Part shown: positions 1-9,245 of the stretch, piece after piece
Position numbering within the stretch: the stretch's first letter is position 1
How the letters are laid out: each line of letters begins with the position of its first letter
DNA from: an uncultured Gammaproteobacteria bacterium
GTDB lineage: Bacteria; Pseudomonadota; Gammaproteobacteria; PS1; Pseudothioglobaceae
NCBI GenBank assembly: GCA_902556205.1
Contig: CACDVH010000008.1
Coordinates: forward strand, 1 to 64,000
Reading direction: 5' to 3'
Length of the DNA: 64,000 nt
Notes under the pieces: model-generated
Database searches by the model: none
What the model was told of the DNA's origin: nothing
What the model saw: the letters and a program-made list of their open reading frames with translations, nothing else
Program-made: the position numbers and the translations under genes

Positions 1-309
1 TTTTAATACATTTCTACCGCAGTGCGCTAAAGGTTTTCCATTGAATTCAATATCAGGAATCACAATACCAGTATCCGCCTCCCATGAAGGACGAATATCC
101 TCTTTATTGTATTTCGCAACGACATCAGGCAAGCCTTCTAATAAGCCGCTTCCTGGGGCTGGCAACAGTTGTTTATCATAGGTTAGTCCATAAAGACTAA
201 TACAGAACTTTGCTTCACCACCAGCTGCAGTGTTGATTGGCTGATATTTTCCTCGTGCAAGACCGAGATGATCTGAGAAGAGTACTCTAATTCTTTTATA
301 ATCTTTCAT
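1..309 (-). CDS. glutamine synthetase family protein (N-terminal part, truncated by window edge; gamma-glutamylamine-ligase-like)
   Basis: Reverse-strand ORF not in the track: MKDYKRIRVLFSDHLGLARGKYQPINTAAGGEAKFC...; the D-x-x-G-x-x-RGK N-terminal motif is typical of GS-like proteins; open to the window edge. Confidence 0.7.
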   Translation of the reverse strand, partial: MKDYKRIRVLFSDHLGLARGKYQPINTAAGGEAKFCISLYGLTYDKQLLPAPGSGLLEGLPDVVAKYNKEDIRPSWEADTGIVIPDIEFNGKPLAHCGRNVLK

Positions 310-343
310 TTTAACTTTATCCTCTTTAGTTAGTTTCTCATTA

Positions 344-1630
344 TTATGCCGATGTTAATCTTACGGGTAAATTTTTTATTCCACGAATAAAATTTGAACG
401 TAAGTATTTTTCTGGTCCGATCTGTTCAATTTTAGAAACTCGTTTAAGTAATTCTTGCATAGCTATCTTAACTTCTAATCTTGCTAGCCACATTCCTAAA
501 CAGGAATGAGGGCCTCCCTGACCAAAAGCAATATGTTGATTATTTTCCCTCTGTAAGTCGAAGCTAAATGGATTACTAAATTTACGCTCATCATAGTTTC
601 CAGATGTAAACCATATTGAGACTTTGTCACCTTCTCTAATTTTTTTATTGTGCAGAATATAGTCTTCAGTAGCTGTTCGCCTAAAGTGAATGGTTGGTGA
701 TGCCCATCTGATGAATTCTTCGGTAGCACTCAACCAAATTGGGTCATCATCAGGGGCAGATTTTAGGCAATCAAATATATATGGATTGTTTGCTAGTGCA
801 TGCATAGAAGATGCCATTGAGTATCTTGTCGTGTCATTACCTGCAGCAACCATAAGTGCAAAGAAGTTTTTAAATTCAAGATCTGAGAGAGTGTCACCTT
901 GCTTATCTGGCTCAAGCAGCATTGACATTACATCACCCATATTAATATTTTCACGAAGTTTTTTTTGTTTTTCTCCATAATCGTAGATTTCCTTTCCTGC
1001 AGGAGAGCGAAAAGGTAAGAATCTGTATTCGTCAGTATCTACTTTGTCAACAACAAAGTCCGTGAAATCTGGATCACTATTAGCAATCATTGCATCACCC
1101 TTTGAGACTAACCATTCGGCATCTTCATCAGGTGTCCCTATAACTCGTCCTAACATTCTCATTGGTAATTTTTTCGCAATTTCTTTGGTAGCATCGACTT
1201 CGCTCAAATCAACTGCATCATTAAGGATATCATTACAAATTTCACGAATCAATGGCTCGTAGGTTGAAACTAGTTTGTGTGAAAAACCTCGATTGAACAT
1301 CATACGTTGTCGACTATGTTCTGGTGGATCAGTCTCTTGAAATGTTTTTCGAGCTTCAAACTCTTCTTTTGATTGTTCTTCTAGTCGAATCCCTTGAGCT
1401 GAACTAAAGATTTTTGGTAAGCCATTAACTTCTCTAATATCATTGTAGCGAGTGACCGCCCAAAATCCCTTGCCTCCATCATTTTCATCAATCCAGGCAC
1501 AAGGGTCTTTGTCACGCATTCTTTTAAATGCCATATGGGGGAATCCTTTTTCATAAGTATCATGACTAGTAATGTCTGCGTCAATGTCATCATTATTTGT
1601 TGGATAAACAGTTTTTAGTATTTTTGCCAT
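344..1630 (-). CDS. cytochrome P450 (resembles CYP124/125/142 or linalool 8-monooxygenase type)
   Basis: Heme-binding motif FGQGGPHSCLGMWLARLE, I-helix AAGNDTTR, ExxR-like EEFIRW, HFRRTATEDY. Confidence 0.93.
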   Translation of the reverse strand: MAKILKTVYPTNNDDIDADITSHDTYEKGFPHMAFKRMRDKDPCAWIDENDGGKGFWAVTRYNDIREVNGLPKIFSSAQGIRLEEQSKEEFEARKTFQETDPPEHSRQRMMFNRGFSHKLVSTYEPLIREICNDILNDAVDLSEVDATKEIAKKLPMRMLGRVIGTPDEDAEWLVSKGDAMIANSDPDFTDFVVDKVDTDEYRFLPFRSPAGKEIYDYGEKQKKLRENINMGDVMSMLLEPDKQGDTLSDLEFKNFFALMVAAGNDTTRYSMASSMHALANNPYIFDCLKSAPDDDPIWLSATEEFIRWASPTIHFRRTATEDYILHNKKIREGDKVSIWFTSGNYDERKFSNPFSFDLQRENNQHIAFGQGGPHSCLGMWLARLEVKIAMQELLKRVSKIEQIGPEKYLRSNFIRGIKNLPVRLTSA

Positions 1631-1633
1631 AGT

Positions 1634-2524
1634 TTATTTTTTTTTGAGCGATGATTTGTAGAATTTTGCGCCCTGACCGCCTGCAGCTCTATGACCTCGA
1701 AACTCCCAGTCGCCACCCATTGCTGTAGATATAACTTCTTCTGAACTTGATGGTTGGGCACCAACATCATCACGGATTGGTGTAGACCCATGAACAATTT
1801 TATTAGATAGTTTGCCTAAGCCTTCAACCTCGACTTCAACAATATCACCAGGGTTCACTGGTCGGCTATTTGCAGGGGTGCCAGAGAGTAATAAGTCTCC
1901 AGGCTCTAGAGTAATGTTGCGTGCAATATCTGCAACAAGATAATTCATATCCCATTCCATTTCATTGGTGTTTGCATCTTGCATCACCTTTCCATTCACA
2001 ATAGTACGAATACCTTTGTTATGAAAATCCCATCCTGTAACAAGACCAGGTCCTACTGGACAAAGGGTATCTGAGCCTTTTACTCGAAGCATTGAGCCAG
2101 CATCGGTATCCCGAAAATCATGAAGTCCATAATCATTTGCAACAGTATATCCAGCAATATAATCTTTGGCTTCCTCTGGGCTTATATTGCGACAGTTCCG
2201 GCCAATAACAATTGCAATTTCACCTTCATAGTTAAGCCATTTACATCTCTCAGGCCTAACAATATCTCCATTATGGCTATTCAGGGCGGTAACAGGTTTA
2301 TGAAAATATGTTGGAGCAGGTGGTAATTTTGTAATATATTCCTTGACGCGACTTTCGTAATTTAAATGGACACAAATTATCTTAGAAGGTTGAGTAGGAG
2401 GAAGATGTTGAGCTTCATTTATGTCAATGCTTCTTCCATCTTTTGTTACGAGCTCGTTGCCCTCAACAGTGGTCTGAACTGGGTAGCCATTCAACAATAT
2501 TCTTCGATATTCTTTGGTTGCCAT
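1634..2524 (-). CDS. fumarylacetoacetate hydrolase (FAH) family protein
   Basis: NYEGEIAIVIGRNCRNI, GYTVANDYGLHDFR, KGSDTLCPVGP, LLSGTPANSRPVNPGDIVEVEVEGLG motifs. Confidence 0.92.
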   Translation of the reverse strand: MATKEYRRILLNGYPVQTTVEGNELVTKDGRSIDINEAQHLPPTQPSKIICVHLNYESRVKEYITKLPPAPTYFHKPVTALNSHNGDIVRPERCKWLNYEGEIAIVIGRNCRNISPEEAKDYIAGYTVANDYGLHDFRDTDAGSMLRVKGSDTLCPVGPGLVTGWDFHNKGIRTIVNGKVMQDANTNEMEWDMNYLVADIARNITLEPGDLLLSGTPANSRPVNPGDIVEVEVEGLGKLSNKIVHGSTPIRDDVGAQPSSSEEVISTAMGGDWEFRGHRAAGGQGAKFYKSSLKKK

Positions 2525-2540
2525 TAGTATTTTTCCTTAT

Positions 2541-2561
2541 TTCATTTGGGTACGAATGAAT
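2541..2561. promoter_or_regulatory. operator-like repeat copy 1 (TTCATTTGGGTACGAATGAAT)
   Basis: Imperfect dyad, near-identical to the copy at 2609-2628; lies between the FAH gene start and its likely -10 region. Confidence 0.7.
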
Positions 2562-2608
2562 ATATTATATTATGAAATTAAACTTAGTGAAGATTTATTT
2601 AATTAAAA

Positions 2609-2628
2609 TCATTTGGGTACGAATGAAT
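2609..2628. promoter_or_regulatory. operator-like repeat copy 2 (TCATTTGGGTACGAATGAAT)
   Basis: 20-nt exact repeat of 2542-2561, followed by a TATATAATATAAT -10-like stretch toward the ADC gene. Confidence 0.7.
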
Positions 2629-2671
2629 TTATTATATAATATAATTTAATCATTTAAAATAAATTTTAATT

Positions 2672-3472
2672 ATGTCCCTAAAAGGTTTTATTTTTCCTAG
2701 AACATCAACTGGTATTTCTTCATTGCTACCTAATGTCCCTTGGCATTACTCAGGCACTCTCTTGACGCTAGAGTATAGAACAAATCCTGATCGTGTGGCT
2801 GAGCTTTTACCCGATGGATTTGAATTGGCCGATGAAGATCCTGGAGCTGTTGCAGTAATTTGGGCTGACTGGCAGAGTTGTAGTGATAACTTTAATGAGT
2901 TATTAGACCCTATGAGAGCTCAATATAAAGAAGTGTTTTTTGTCGTAAGATGTAAATTTCAGGGCAAAACATATTCACGTTGTGTGTATATCTGGGTTGA
3001 TAAAGATTACGCTGTTATGCGTGGCCAATTTCAGGGCTATCCCAAAAAAATTGGATCAATTCATTTAACTAGACCTACCACAGTCGGTAAGGCAGGTCCT
3101 CGACTTGAACAAGGTGGTACTTTTGGGGCTACTCTTGCAGCATATGATCATCGACTTATTCAAGCTAAATTCACAATTGAGAGTGAGTCTGATGATGCTG
3201 GCTTTGTCAACGCATTGCCAATGGTTCATAATCGATGGATGCCCTCGATAGAGTGCGATGGCAAAGATAGTCTTGATGAAGTTGTGACAATGTCAGGTTA
3301 TGATGCAGAGATTGGACTCACCTTTAAAGGCTCTTTCGAAATTGATTTTTTTAATTCACCAGTTGAAGAGTTTCAATTACTTTCACCAGAAGAATTAATT
3401 AAGGGATACTATCGTCAAGTAGGGGTCTCTTGGAAAGGTGGTACAACCTTAAAAAGATCAAATTTGACATAG
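2672..3472 (+). CDS. acetoacetate decarboxylase (ADC) superfamily protein
   Basis: FQGYPKKIGSIHLTRP with the Schiff-base-type YPKK lysine; overall ADC-like layout. Confidence 0.85.
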   Translation: MSLKGFIFPRTSTGISSLLPNVPWHYSGTLLTLEYRTNPDRVAELLPDGFELADEDPGAVAVIWADWQSCSDNFNELLDPMRAQYKEVFFVVRCKFQGKTYSRCVYIWVDKDYAVMRGQFQGYPKKIGSIHLTRPTTVGKAGPRLEQGGTFGATLAAYDHRLIQAKFTIESESDDAGFVNALPMVHNRWMPSIECDGKDSLDEVVTMSGYDAEIGLTFKGSFEIDFFNSPVEEFQLLSPEELIKGYYRQVGVSWKGGTTLKRSNLT

Positions 3473-3477
3473 TAATA

Positions 3478-4014
3478 ATGAAAAAAAGTACTAATAACAA
3501 GAGCCATCCAAAGCTTTCAAAAGCTGAAGAAAAAGCCAAGCAACATCTTATCTCTGTTGGCCTCTATGGTCGTTCAGTCTCGATTGTCTCTAATGCTTTT
3601 AGATTTACATCTATCTTCAGAAACTTTTCAGAAAATCAAGTACTGAAAGAATTTAATTTATCATTTTCTGGATTTGTTGTGATGTGGGTTTTGTGGGTTT
3701 GGGGAGACCTTGAGACTGCGACGTTAGCAAAGAATGCTGGTATTGCAAAAAGTACATTGACTGGTATTTTGACCACCCTTGAGAAGCATGGTTACTGCAG
3801 AAAGGAGCCCCACTCAGATGACGGTAGACGTGTTGTTGTCCATATTACTCAAGCAGGTGAAAATCTTATGGAAGAAGTCTTTCCTAAATTTCACGAGATT
3901 GAAAATTTAGCAGTATCTGAATTAACTGGTGACGATTTTGAAACTACCAAAGATAGTTTGAGAGCAATGCTTGGTACGATGGAGAAACTTACTAAGAAAT
4001 CAAAGAGTCAATAG
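3478..4014 (+). CDS. MarR family transcriptional regulator
   Basis: winged-helix LAKNAGIAKSTLTGILTTLEKHGYCRKEPHSDDGRRVVVHITQAG; ATG at 3478 preferred over the overlapping track start 3430. Confidence 0.92.
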   Translation: MKKSTNNKSHPKLSKAEEKAKQHLISVGLYGRSVSIVSNAFRFTSIFRNFSENQVLKEFNLSFSGFVVMWVLWVWGDLETATLAKNAGIAKSTLTGILTTLEKHGYCRKEPHSDDGRRVVVHITQAGENLMEEVFPKFHEIENLAVSELTGDDFETTKDSLRAMLGTMEKLTKKSKSQ

Positions 4015-4037
4015 ACTTATATAGCGTTAATCAATAA

Positions 4038-4955
4038 TTATTTGATGTAATCAATTGCTTTATCAATATTTGGGTTGGTTAGAACTAGAGCTTCTTTCTC
4101 ATTTCTGAGCCAAGTACATTGTCTCTTGCAAAGCTGCCTTGTAGCTACAATAGACTTTTCCATCATTTCTTTTTTGTTATAGATGCCTTCAAAGTAATTC
4201 CAAACTTGCCTATATCCAACACACCTCATTGAAGCAAGATCAAGATTAAGTTTTTTATTATTTTTGAGAGCTTCTACTTCATCTAAAAATCCATTTGTAA
4301 TCATATCAATAAAGCGCTCCTCTATTCTTTCATGCAGCTCTGACCTCTTTGGCATAAGGATAATTTTCTTAATTTTATGATTAAGTTTCTTGTGATTTTT
4401 TTGGCCCTGCAAGCTGCTTAACATTTCACCTGAAAGGTCGCAAACTTCAAGCGCTCTTGTTATTCTTTGAGAGTCATTGGGATGAATTCGGTCAGCAGAT
4501 TTTGGATCAATTTCTTTAAGTCGTTTATGCAGTTTTTTACTACCTTGTTTTTTTAGGAGTTCATTGAAATGTTTTCTAGATTTATCTGTTGAAGCTGGGA
4601 GATTAGATATCCCATGCTCCAGTGCATTAAAATAGAAAGAGGTTCCTCCAACCAATATAGGAAGCTTGCCTTCTTTGAAAGCTAATTCAATTTGTGTTTT
4701 TGCTAGGTCAATGAAGTCATTGACAGAGAAGCTATCTTCTGGCTCACAAATATCTATGAGTTCATGTGGAAATTTTTTGAGTGTTTCTTTATTCGGTTTG
4801 GCAGTTCCAATGTCCATACCTCTATAGATAAGAGCTGAGTCTACACTAATTAACTTTGAATCAATGATTTTGCTTATTTCAATCGCTAACTCTGTCTTCC
4901 CAGAGGCAGTAGGCCCCATCAAAAATAAAACAAATTTTTTTGACCCAATAGTCAT
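4038..4955 (-). CDS. miaA: tRNA dimethylallyltransferase
   Basis: LMGPTASGKTELAIEI P-loop, SALIYRGMDIGTAKP, GGTSFYFNALEHG. Confidence 0.97.
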   Translation of the reverse strand: MTIGSKKFVLFLMGPTASGKTELAIEISKIIDSKLISVDSALIYRGMDIGTAKPNKETLKKFPHELIDICEPEDSFSVNDFIDLAKTQIELAFKEGKLPILVGGTSFYFNALEHGISNLPASTDKSRKHFNELLKKQGSKKLHKRLKEIDPKSADRIHPNDSQRITRALEVCDLSGEMLSSLQGQKNHKKLNHKIKKIILMPKRSELHERIEERFIDMITNGFLDEVEALKNNKKLNLDLASMRCVGYRQVWNYFEGIYNKKEMMEKSIVATRQLCKRQCTWLRNEKEALVLTNPNIDKAIDYIK

Positions 4956-5024
4956 ATCAATACTAAGCTTATATTTGTATGACCTACATTATAATGTCAG
5001 CTTTATTTGTTTATCTCTAAAACG

Positions 5025-6041
5025 ATGTATACGGTTTTGAATCAGGTTAGTGGCAAATCTTTTCAATGTGGAAGTGATGAGACAGTTTTAGATGGTGCAT
5101 TAACCAACGGCTTTAACTTTCCCTACGGCTGCCAAAATGGATTTTGTGGTCAATGTAAAGCTGTTATTCTGAACGGTGAAATCGATTATGATGGGCCTAC
5201 TCCTGAGGCAATTACTGATGAAGATCAGGATGCTAACATTGCTCTATTGTGTCAATGCAAAGCTAAAACTGACTTATACATTGCAGTAGACGAGTTAGAC
5301 TCTCTTGCCAATATTCAGATTCGAAGTATGCCCTGTCGTGTTGAAGAGGTCAATCATTTAAACCATGACGTAGTTCAATTGATTTTGAAGATTCCTGGAT
5401 CACAATCTCTTCAATATTTGGCTGGCCAATACCTTGACATTGAGCACCCTGACTTTGAGCCTAGAGCTTTTTCAATTGCTAATGCTCCAGTCAATTCAAA
5501 TTTATTAGAGCTGCATGTTCGTTTGGTTGAAGGAGGACAGTTCACAAACTTTGTATTCAATACTTTGACTGAGAAAACAATTTTAAGGATTGAGGGACCC
5601 AAAGGAAGTTTCTTTCTTAGAGAAGATAGTGATTGTCCAATTATTTTTATTGCTGGCGGTACTGGATTTGGCCCAATAAAAGCAATCATTGAGCATTTAA
5701 TATTGATGAATTCAACCAGAACTATTCATTTGTATTGGGGTGTTCGCACTGAGCAAGATTTTTATTTAAATCTGCCGTCAGAGTGGAGTGAAAAACATGC
5801 TAATATTAACTATATTCCGGTATTGTCAGAGCCGGGTAGTTCTTGGACGGGTAAATCTGGATTTGTGCATGAGGCTGTCATGAATGATTTTGAGAATTTG
5901 GTTGATTTTGAGGTCTATGCTTGTGGACCTCCGGTTATGGTTAAAGCCGCTGCAAAGAGCTGTATTGAGAACAAACTCAACAAAGAAAATTTCTTTTCTG
6001 ACTCTTTTGAGTATGCAAATGTGAGTGTATCCGATGACTAG
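5025..6041 (+). CDS. 2Fe-2S ferredoxin / FAD / NAD(P)H oxidoreductase (AscD/RfbI-like reductase)
   Basis: PYGCQNGFCGQCK...LLCQC ferredoxin Cys motif, RAFSIAN FAD motif, GGTGFGPIKAI NAD motif. Confidence 0.88.
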   Translation: MYTVLNQVSGKSFQCGSDETVLDGALTNGFNFPYGCQNGFCGQCKAVILNGEIDYDGPTPEAITDEDQDANIALLCQCKAKTDLYIAVDELDSLANIQIRSMPCRVEEVNHLNHDVVQLILKIPGSQSLQYLAGQYLDIEHPDFEPRAFSIANAPVNSNLLELHVRLVEGGQFTNFVFNTLTEKTILRIEGPKGSFFLREDSDCPIIFIAGGTGFGPIKAIIEHLILMNSTRTIHLYWGVRTEQDFYLNLPSEWSEKHANINYIPVLSEPGSSWTGKSGFVHEAVMNDFENLVDFEVYACGPPVMVKAAAKSCIENKLNKENFFSDSFEYANVSVSDD

Positions 6042-6336
6042 TATGCAAAATTACCTTGAAGATCAATTGCAGCTGGCACTTGAGCCAGATTACTTTGAAG
6101 TAGTTAATGAATCAAGCCAGCACTCGGGGCCTGCAACTGAGTCTCACTTCAAGATCATTGTTGTAAGCTCCAATTTTGACGAAATGAAGCTGATCGATAG
6201 ACATCGTTTTATTAACAAGCTTTTTTCTGATGAACTAAAACATATCCATGCTTTAGCAATGCACACCTATACGCCAAAAGAATGGGAGAAGCGAAAGGCA
6301 GCGCCTGATTCTCCTGAATGTTCCAGTAAATCTTAG
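6034..6336 (+). CDS. BolA family protein
   Basis: ESHFKIIVVSSNFDEMKLIDRHRFINKLFSDELKHIHALAMHTYTPKEW. Confidence 0.92.
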   Translation: MTSMQNYLEDQLQLALEPDYFEVVNESSQHSGPATESHFKIIVVSSNFDEMKLIDRHRFINKLFSDELKHIHALAMHTYTPKEWEKRKAAPDSPECSSKS

Positions 6337-6338
6337 TA

Positions 6339-7880
6339 GTGTTTGTGAGACCCTTACTTTTGATCGTTGTTATGGTTTTGTCTGGTTGCCAGAGCTTAGT
6401 GGGTAGCAATAAATTAGCTATTTTTGAGACTGATACGTTAAACAGTAGTTATTTTTCTGAAGACAAGGACTTATGGATGGTTATTGCCAATCAGCAAGAA
6501 ATTAGAGTTGATGATAATTCTAGAGTTCAGAGTCATATTAATTGGATCACTCAGCGACCAGAGTACTTAGCAAGCATTTCTAAACGGGCCCAGCCATTCC
6601 TGTATCTTGTGGTTTCTGAGGTTGAGAATGAACGGTTGCCGATTGAAATAGCATTGCTGCCAATCGTCGAGTCCGATTACTATCCTTTCTCATATTCTCA
6701 TGGAACAGCAACTGGAATTTGGCAATTTATACCTTCAACAGGAAGAATGTATGGCCTTGAGGAAGATTGGTGGCATGAAGATCGAAGAGACGTGCTGGCT
6801 TCAACAAAGGCAGCAGTTCATTATTTAAAAGATTTAAATCAAATGTTTGAAGGGGATTGGCTTCTCTCTATTGCAGCCTATAATGCTGGACCAGGAAGAG
6901 TTCAAAGGGCTATAGATAAAAATATAAAGCAGGGCAAGAAAACTGACTATTGGAGTTTAGACTTGCCAAAAGAGACCGAAAAATATGTTCCAAAACTTTT
7001 AGCAATAGCTAAAGTCTTAAAAGATCCTGCGCGCTATAATCAAAAACTTTTAAGCATTGAAAACAAGCCATACCTGGAGCCGATCAAGCTTGAGTCTCAG
7101 TTTGACTTAGCCTTGATTGCTCAGTGGACCAACTTAAGTATTGATGAAATTTACTCTTTTAACCCTGGACTAAAGAGATGGGCAACACCTGAGGCTCTGC
7201 CTTATACAATGTTATTGCCAATTGATGTAGTAGGTGACTTCAAGGAGGTTTTATCCAACCAGAAAAATAGACCTAAGGTAAGTTGGACTCGTTATAAAGT
7301 GAAAGAGGGCGACAGTTTAGGTGTTATTGCACAAAACTTTAATACTACAATTCATCAAATTCAGAGTGTAAATGAAATTAAAGGCAACTTAATCAGAGCC
7401 AACAGTTACCTTATTGTGCCTTTGGCTAGAGAGAGCGAAGACTATTATTCGTTATCTGATGATCAAAGAGAAAAGAGTAGATTAAATGCATCCAAAAATT
7501 CAGAAAAATTAATCTATAAAGTTGTCTCTGGTGACAGTCTATGGAAGATTTCGCAAGATTTTAGTGTTACTGTTAATGAGCTTGTTAGGTGGAACAAAAT
7601 AGTGCCAACTGCTCCTCTCTCGATTGGTAAAGAGTTAGTTATTTTGATTGATGATAAAGAGAAGACAGAGTTAGCTAAAATAACACATACTGGAATAGAT
7701 ATAAACAGAAATATAGTCTATACCGTTAAAAGTGGTGATAACCTTTCTTTAATAGCCCAGAGGTACAAAGTTAAAGTTTCACAGATCAGAGATTGGAATG
7801 ACTTAAACGAGAAAGATATTTTGCAACCCGGAGATAAGCTAACCATTTCAATTAATGTCGTAAATTCAAATTTATCATGA
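6339..7880 (+). CDS. mltD: membrane-bound lytic murein transglycosylase D with LysM repeats
   Basis: lipobox VLSGC; SLT domain ALLPIVESDYYPFSYSHGTATGIWQFIPSTGRMYGL, AAYNAGPGRVQRAI; three LysM repeats (YKVKEGDSLGVIAQNF, YKVVSGDSLWKISQDF, YTVKSGDNLSLIAQRY). Confidence 0.96.
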   Translation: MFVRPLLLIVVMVLSGCQSLVGSNKLAIFETDTLNSSYFSEDKDLWMVIANQQEIRVDDNSRVQSHINWITQRPEYLASISKRAQPFLYLVVSEVENERLPIEIALLPIVESDYYPFSYSHGTATGIWQFIPSTGRMYGLEEDWWHEDRRDVLASTKAAVHYLKDLNQMFEGDWLLSIAAYNAGPGRVQRAIDKNIKQGKKTDYWSLDLPKETEKYVPKLLAIAKVLKDPARYNQKLLSIENKPYLEPIKLESQFDLALIAQWTNLSIDEIYSFNPGLKRWATPEALPYTMLLPIDVVGDFKEVLSNQKNRPKVSWTRYKVKEGDSLGVIAQNFNTTIHQIQSVNEIKGNLIRANSYLIVPLARESEDYYSLSDDQREKSRLNASKNSEKLIYKVVSGDSLWKISQDFSVTVNELVRWNKIVPTAPLSIGKELVILIDDKEKTELAKITHTGIDINRNIVYTVKSGDNLSLIAQRYKVKVSQIRDWNDLNEKDILQPGDKLTISINVVNSNLS

Positions 7881-8551
7881 ATAATATTCCTATAAGACAA
7901 ACAATTCTTGCAACTCTAGCTTTCTCTTTCTCTAATTGGCAAAAATTACTAGAAGTGAGTATATTTCCTCTACTTGCGGCTATCCCTTTCATAACAATAT
8001 TGCCCGAATTAATGGTGATTCTTCAAGCACAATTATTCGGTATAGGTGAAGTTCAAGAGTATCCGAGGTTCTATGAGTTGTATTTGTTAATGTTTGACTA
8101 TGCATACATGGCGCTTATTATCAATATCTATCGTTTGGTTGTTTCGGGCGAAAGTTCAGTTGCAAGACTTGGAGTCGTTTTTCCAAGTCTAAGGTTGGGC
8201 CGTTTTTTTCTATTATTCTTATTTTTGTCAATAGCAACACAGTTTCCAATTTTCATTTCACCTTTTTTAGTCCCTATTGTTTATTTCCTACTCATTCCCA
8301 TGTCACTTAACCTGGTCGGTTTAGCAAATGATGCGTCCTTCAAGAAAAATAAACTCACTCTAGGCATTCAGTTTGGCGTTCTCATTATTAAATTAGGAGT
8401 TCCAGCTATATTGCTTGGCTTGACAATTCTTTTGGGAGTAGGTGAAGTTTTCTTTTGGTTTGTTATGGGTTTGATTGTTTACTGGATGGCAATTAGCTTT
8501 GCACTATGCTATAGGGTTATTCTGGCGAATAACTCAGCGCAAAACCATTAG
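7877..8551 (+). CDS. hypothetical multi-pass membrane protein
   Basis: 224 aa with several hydrophobic segments; ATGA overlap with mltD indicates translational coupling; no family recognised. Confidence 0.8.
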   Translation: MNNIPIRQTILATLAFSFSNWQKLLEVSIFPLLAAIPFITILPELMVILQAQLFGIGEVQEYPRFYELYLLMFDYAYMALIINIYRLVVSGESSVARLGVVFPSLRLGRFFLLFLFLSIATQFPIFISPFLVPIVYFLLIPMSLNLVGLANDASFKKNKLTLGIQFGVLIIKLGVPAILLGLTILLGVGEVFFWFVMGLIVYWMAISFALCYRVILANNSAQNH

Positions 8552-9245
8552 GGTATCTCATATCAAAAATTCCTCTTGTCCTAATTTTTTTATATTTTTT
8601 TAGTTGCTCATAAGACTGAACAAATATCTTTAATCGTTTATTTTGTTTTTGGTGTCCTAAGATAACTTTTATATTGTTTTCAAGCGTTAATTCATCAATT
8701 GATGTTCTTTTAAAGGTAGAGATTTTAACTGGCTCTAAAATTGCTTGATATTGCCTGAAGTCAAAGAAAGCTTTAGTGGCAATGGACTCAGAAAAAAGCC
8801 CTAGAGGTGCAACTGAGCTGATGGTTTGGTTGGGTTTAAATAGAACACCTTTTGATGAGATATAGCCCTCTGATCCCCAGCGCATGGCAATATCATGCTC
8901 TTGGATGGACACTTTGATATGATTCCAAAAAATCCTTTCAGCATCAGCATTTGAAATCCGTTGACTCTTTGTTAGCTTTTCTTTTATTTGAGTCAGATTT
9001 ATCAGATATTTATTATTCATTAGTGGTTTAATTAAATCTTCATATCGCTGGGCATCCGTAACTAATTCTCCATTAATCTCCCAGGAAATTCTTGGATCTA
9101 AAAGTTTTGAGCGATCAATTAAATAAATAACAAAAATTAAAGCAAGGGTTAACAATAAATAAGCTAGTTTTTTAGCTAGATTTTTAACAACACTTGCTAT
9201 GGGTGTTTTTTGTTTTTTTGCTTGATTTGTTTTTTCCTTAGCCAT
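8517..9245 (-). CDS. ftsQ: cell division protein FtsQ
   Basis: single N-terminal TM, LINLTQIKEKL / IKVSIQEHDIAMRWGSEGYISSKGVLF pattern; follows ddlB; convergent 35-bp overlap with 7877-8551. Confidence 0.9.
   Translation of the reverse strand: MAKEKTNQAKKQKTPIASVVKNLAKKLAYLLLTLALIFVIYLIDRSKLLDPRISWEINGELVTDAQRYEDLIKPLMNNKYLINLTQIKEKLTKSQRISNADAERIFWNHIKVSIQEHDIAMRWGSEGYISSKGVLFKPNQTISSVAPLGLFSESIATKAFFDFRQYQAILEPVKISTFKRTSIDELTLENNIKVILGHQKQNKRLKIFVQSYEQLKKYKKIRTRGIFDMRYPNGFALSYSPE

Noticed and set aside
690-1262. Plus-strand ORFs 690-980 and 1044-1262
   Set aside because: Antisense to a clear P450 with intact motifs; no SD or family resemblance.
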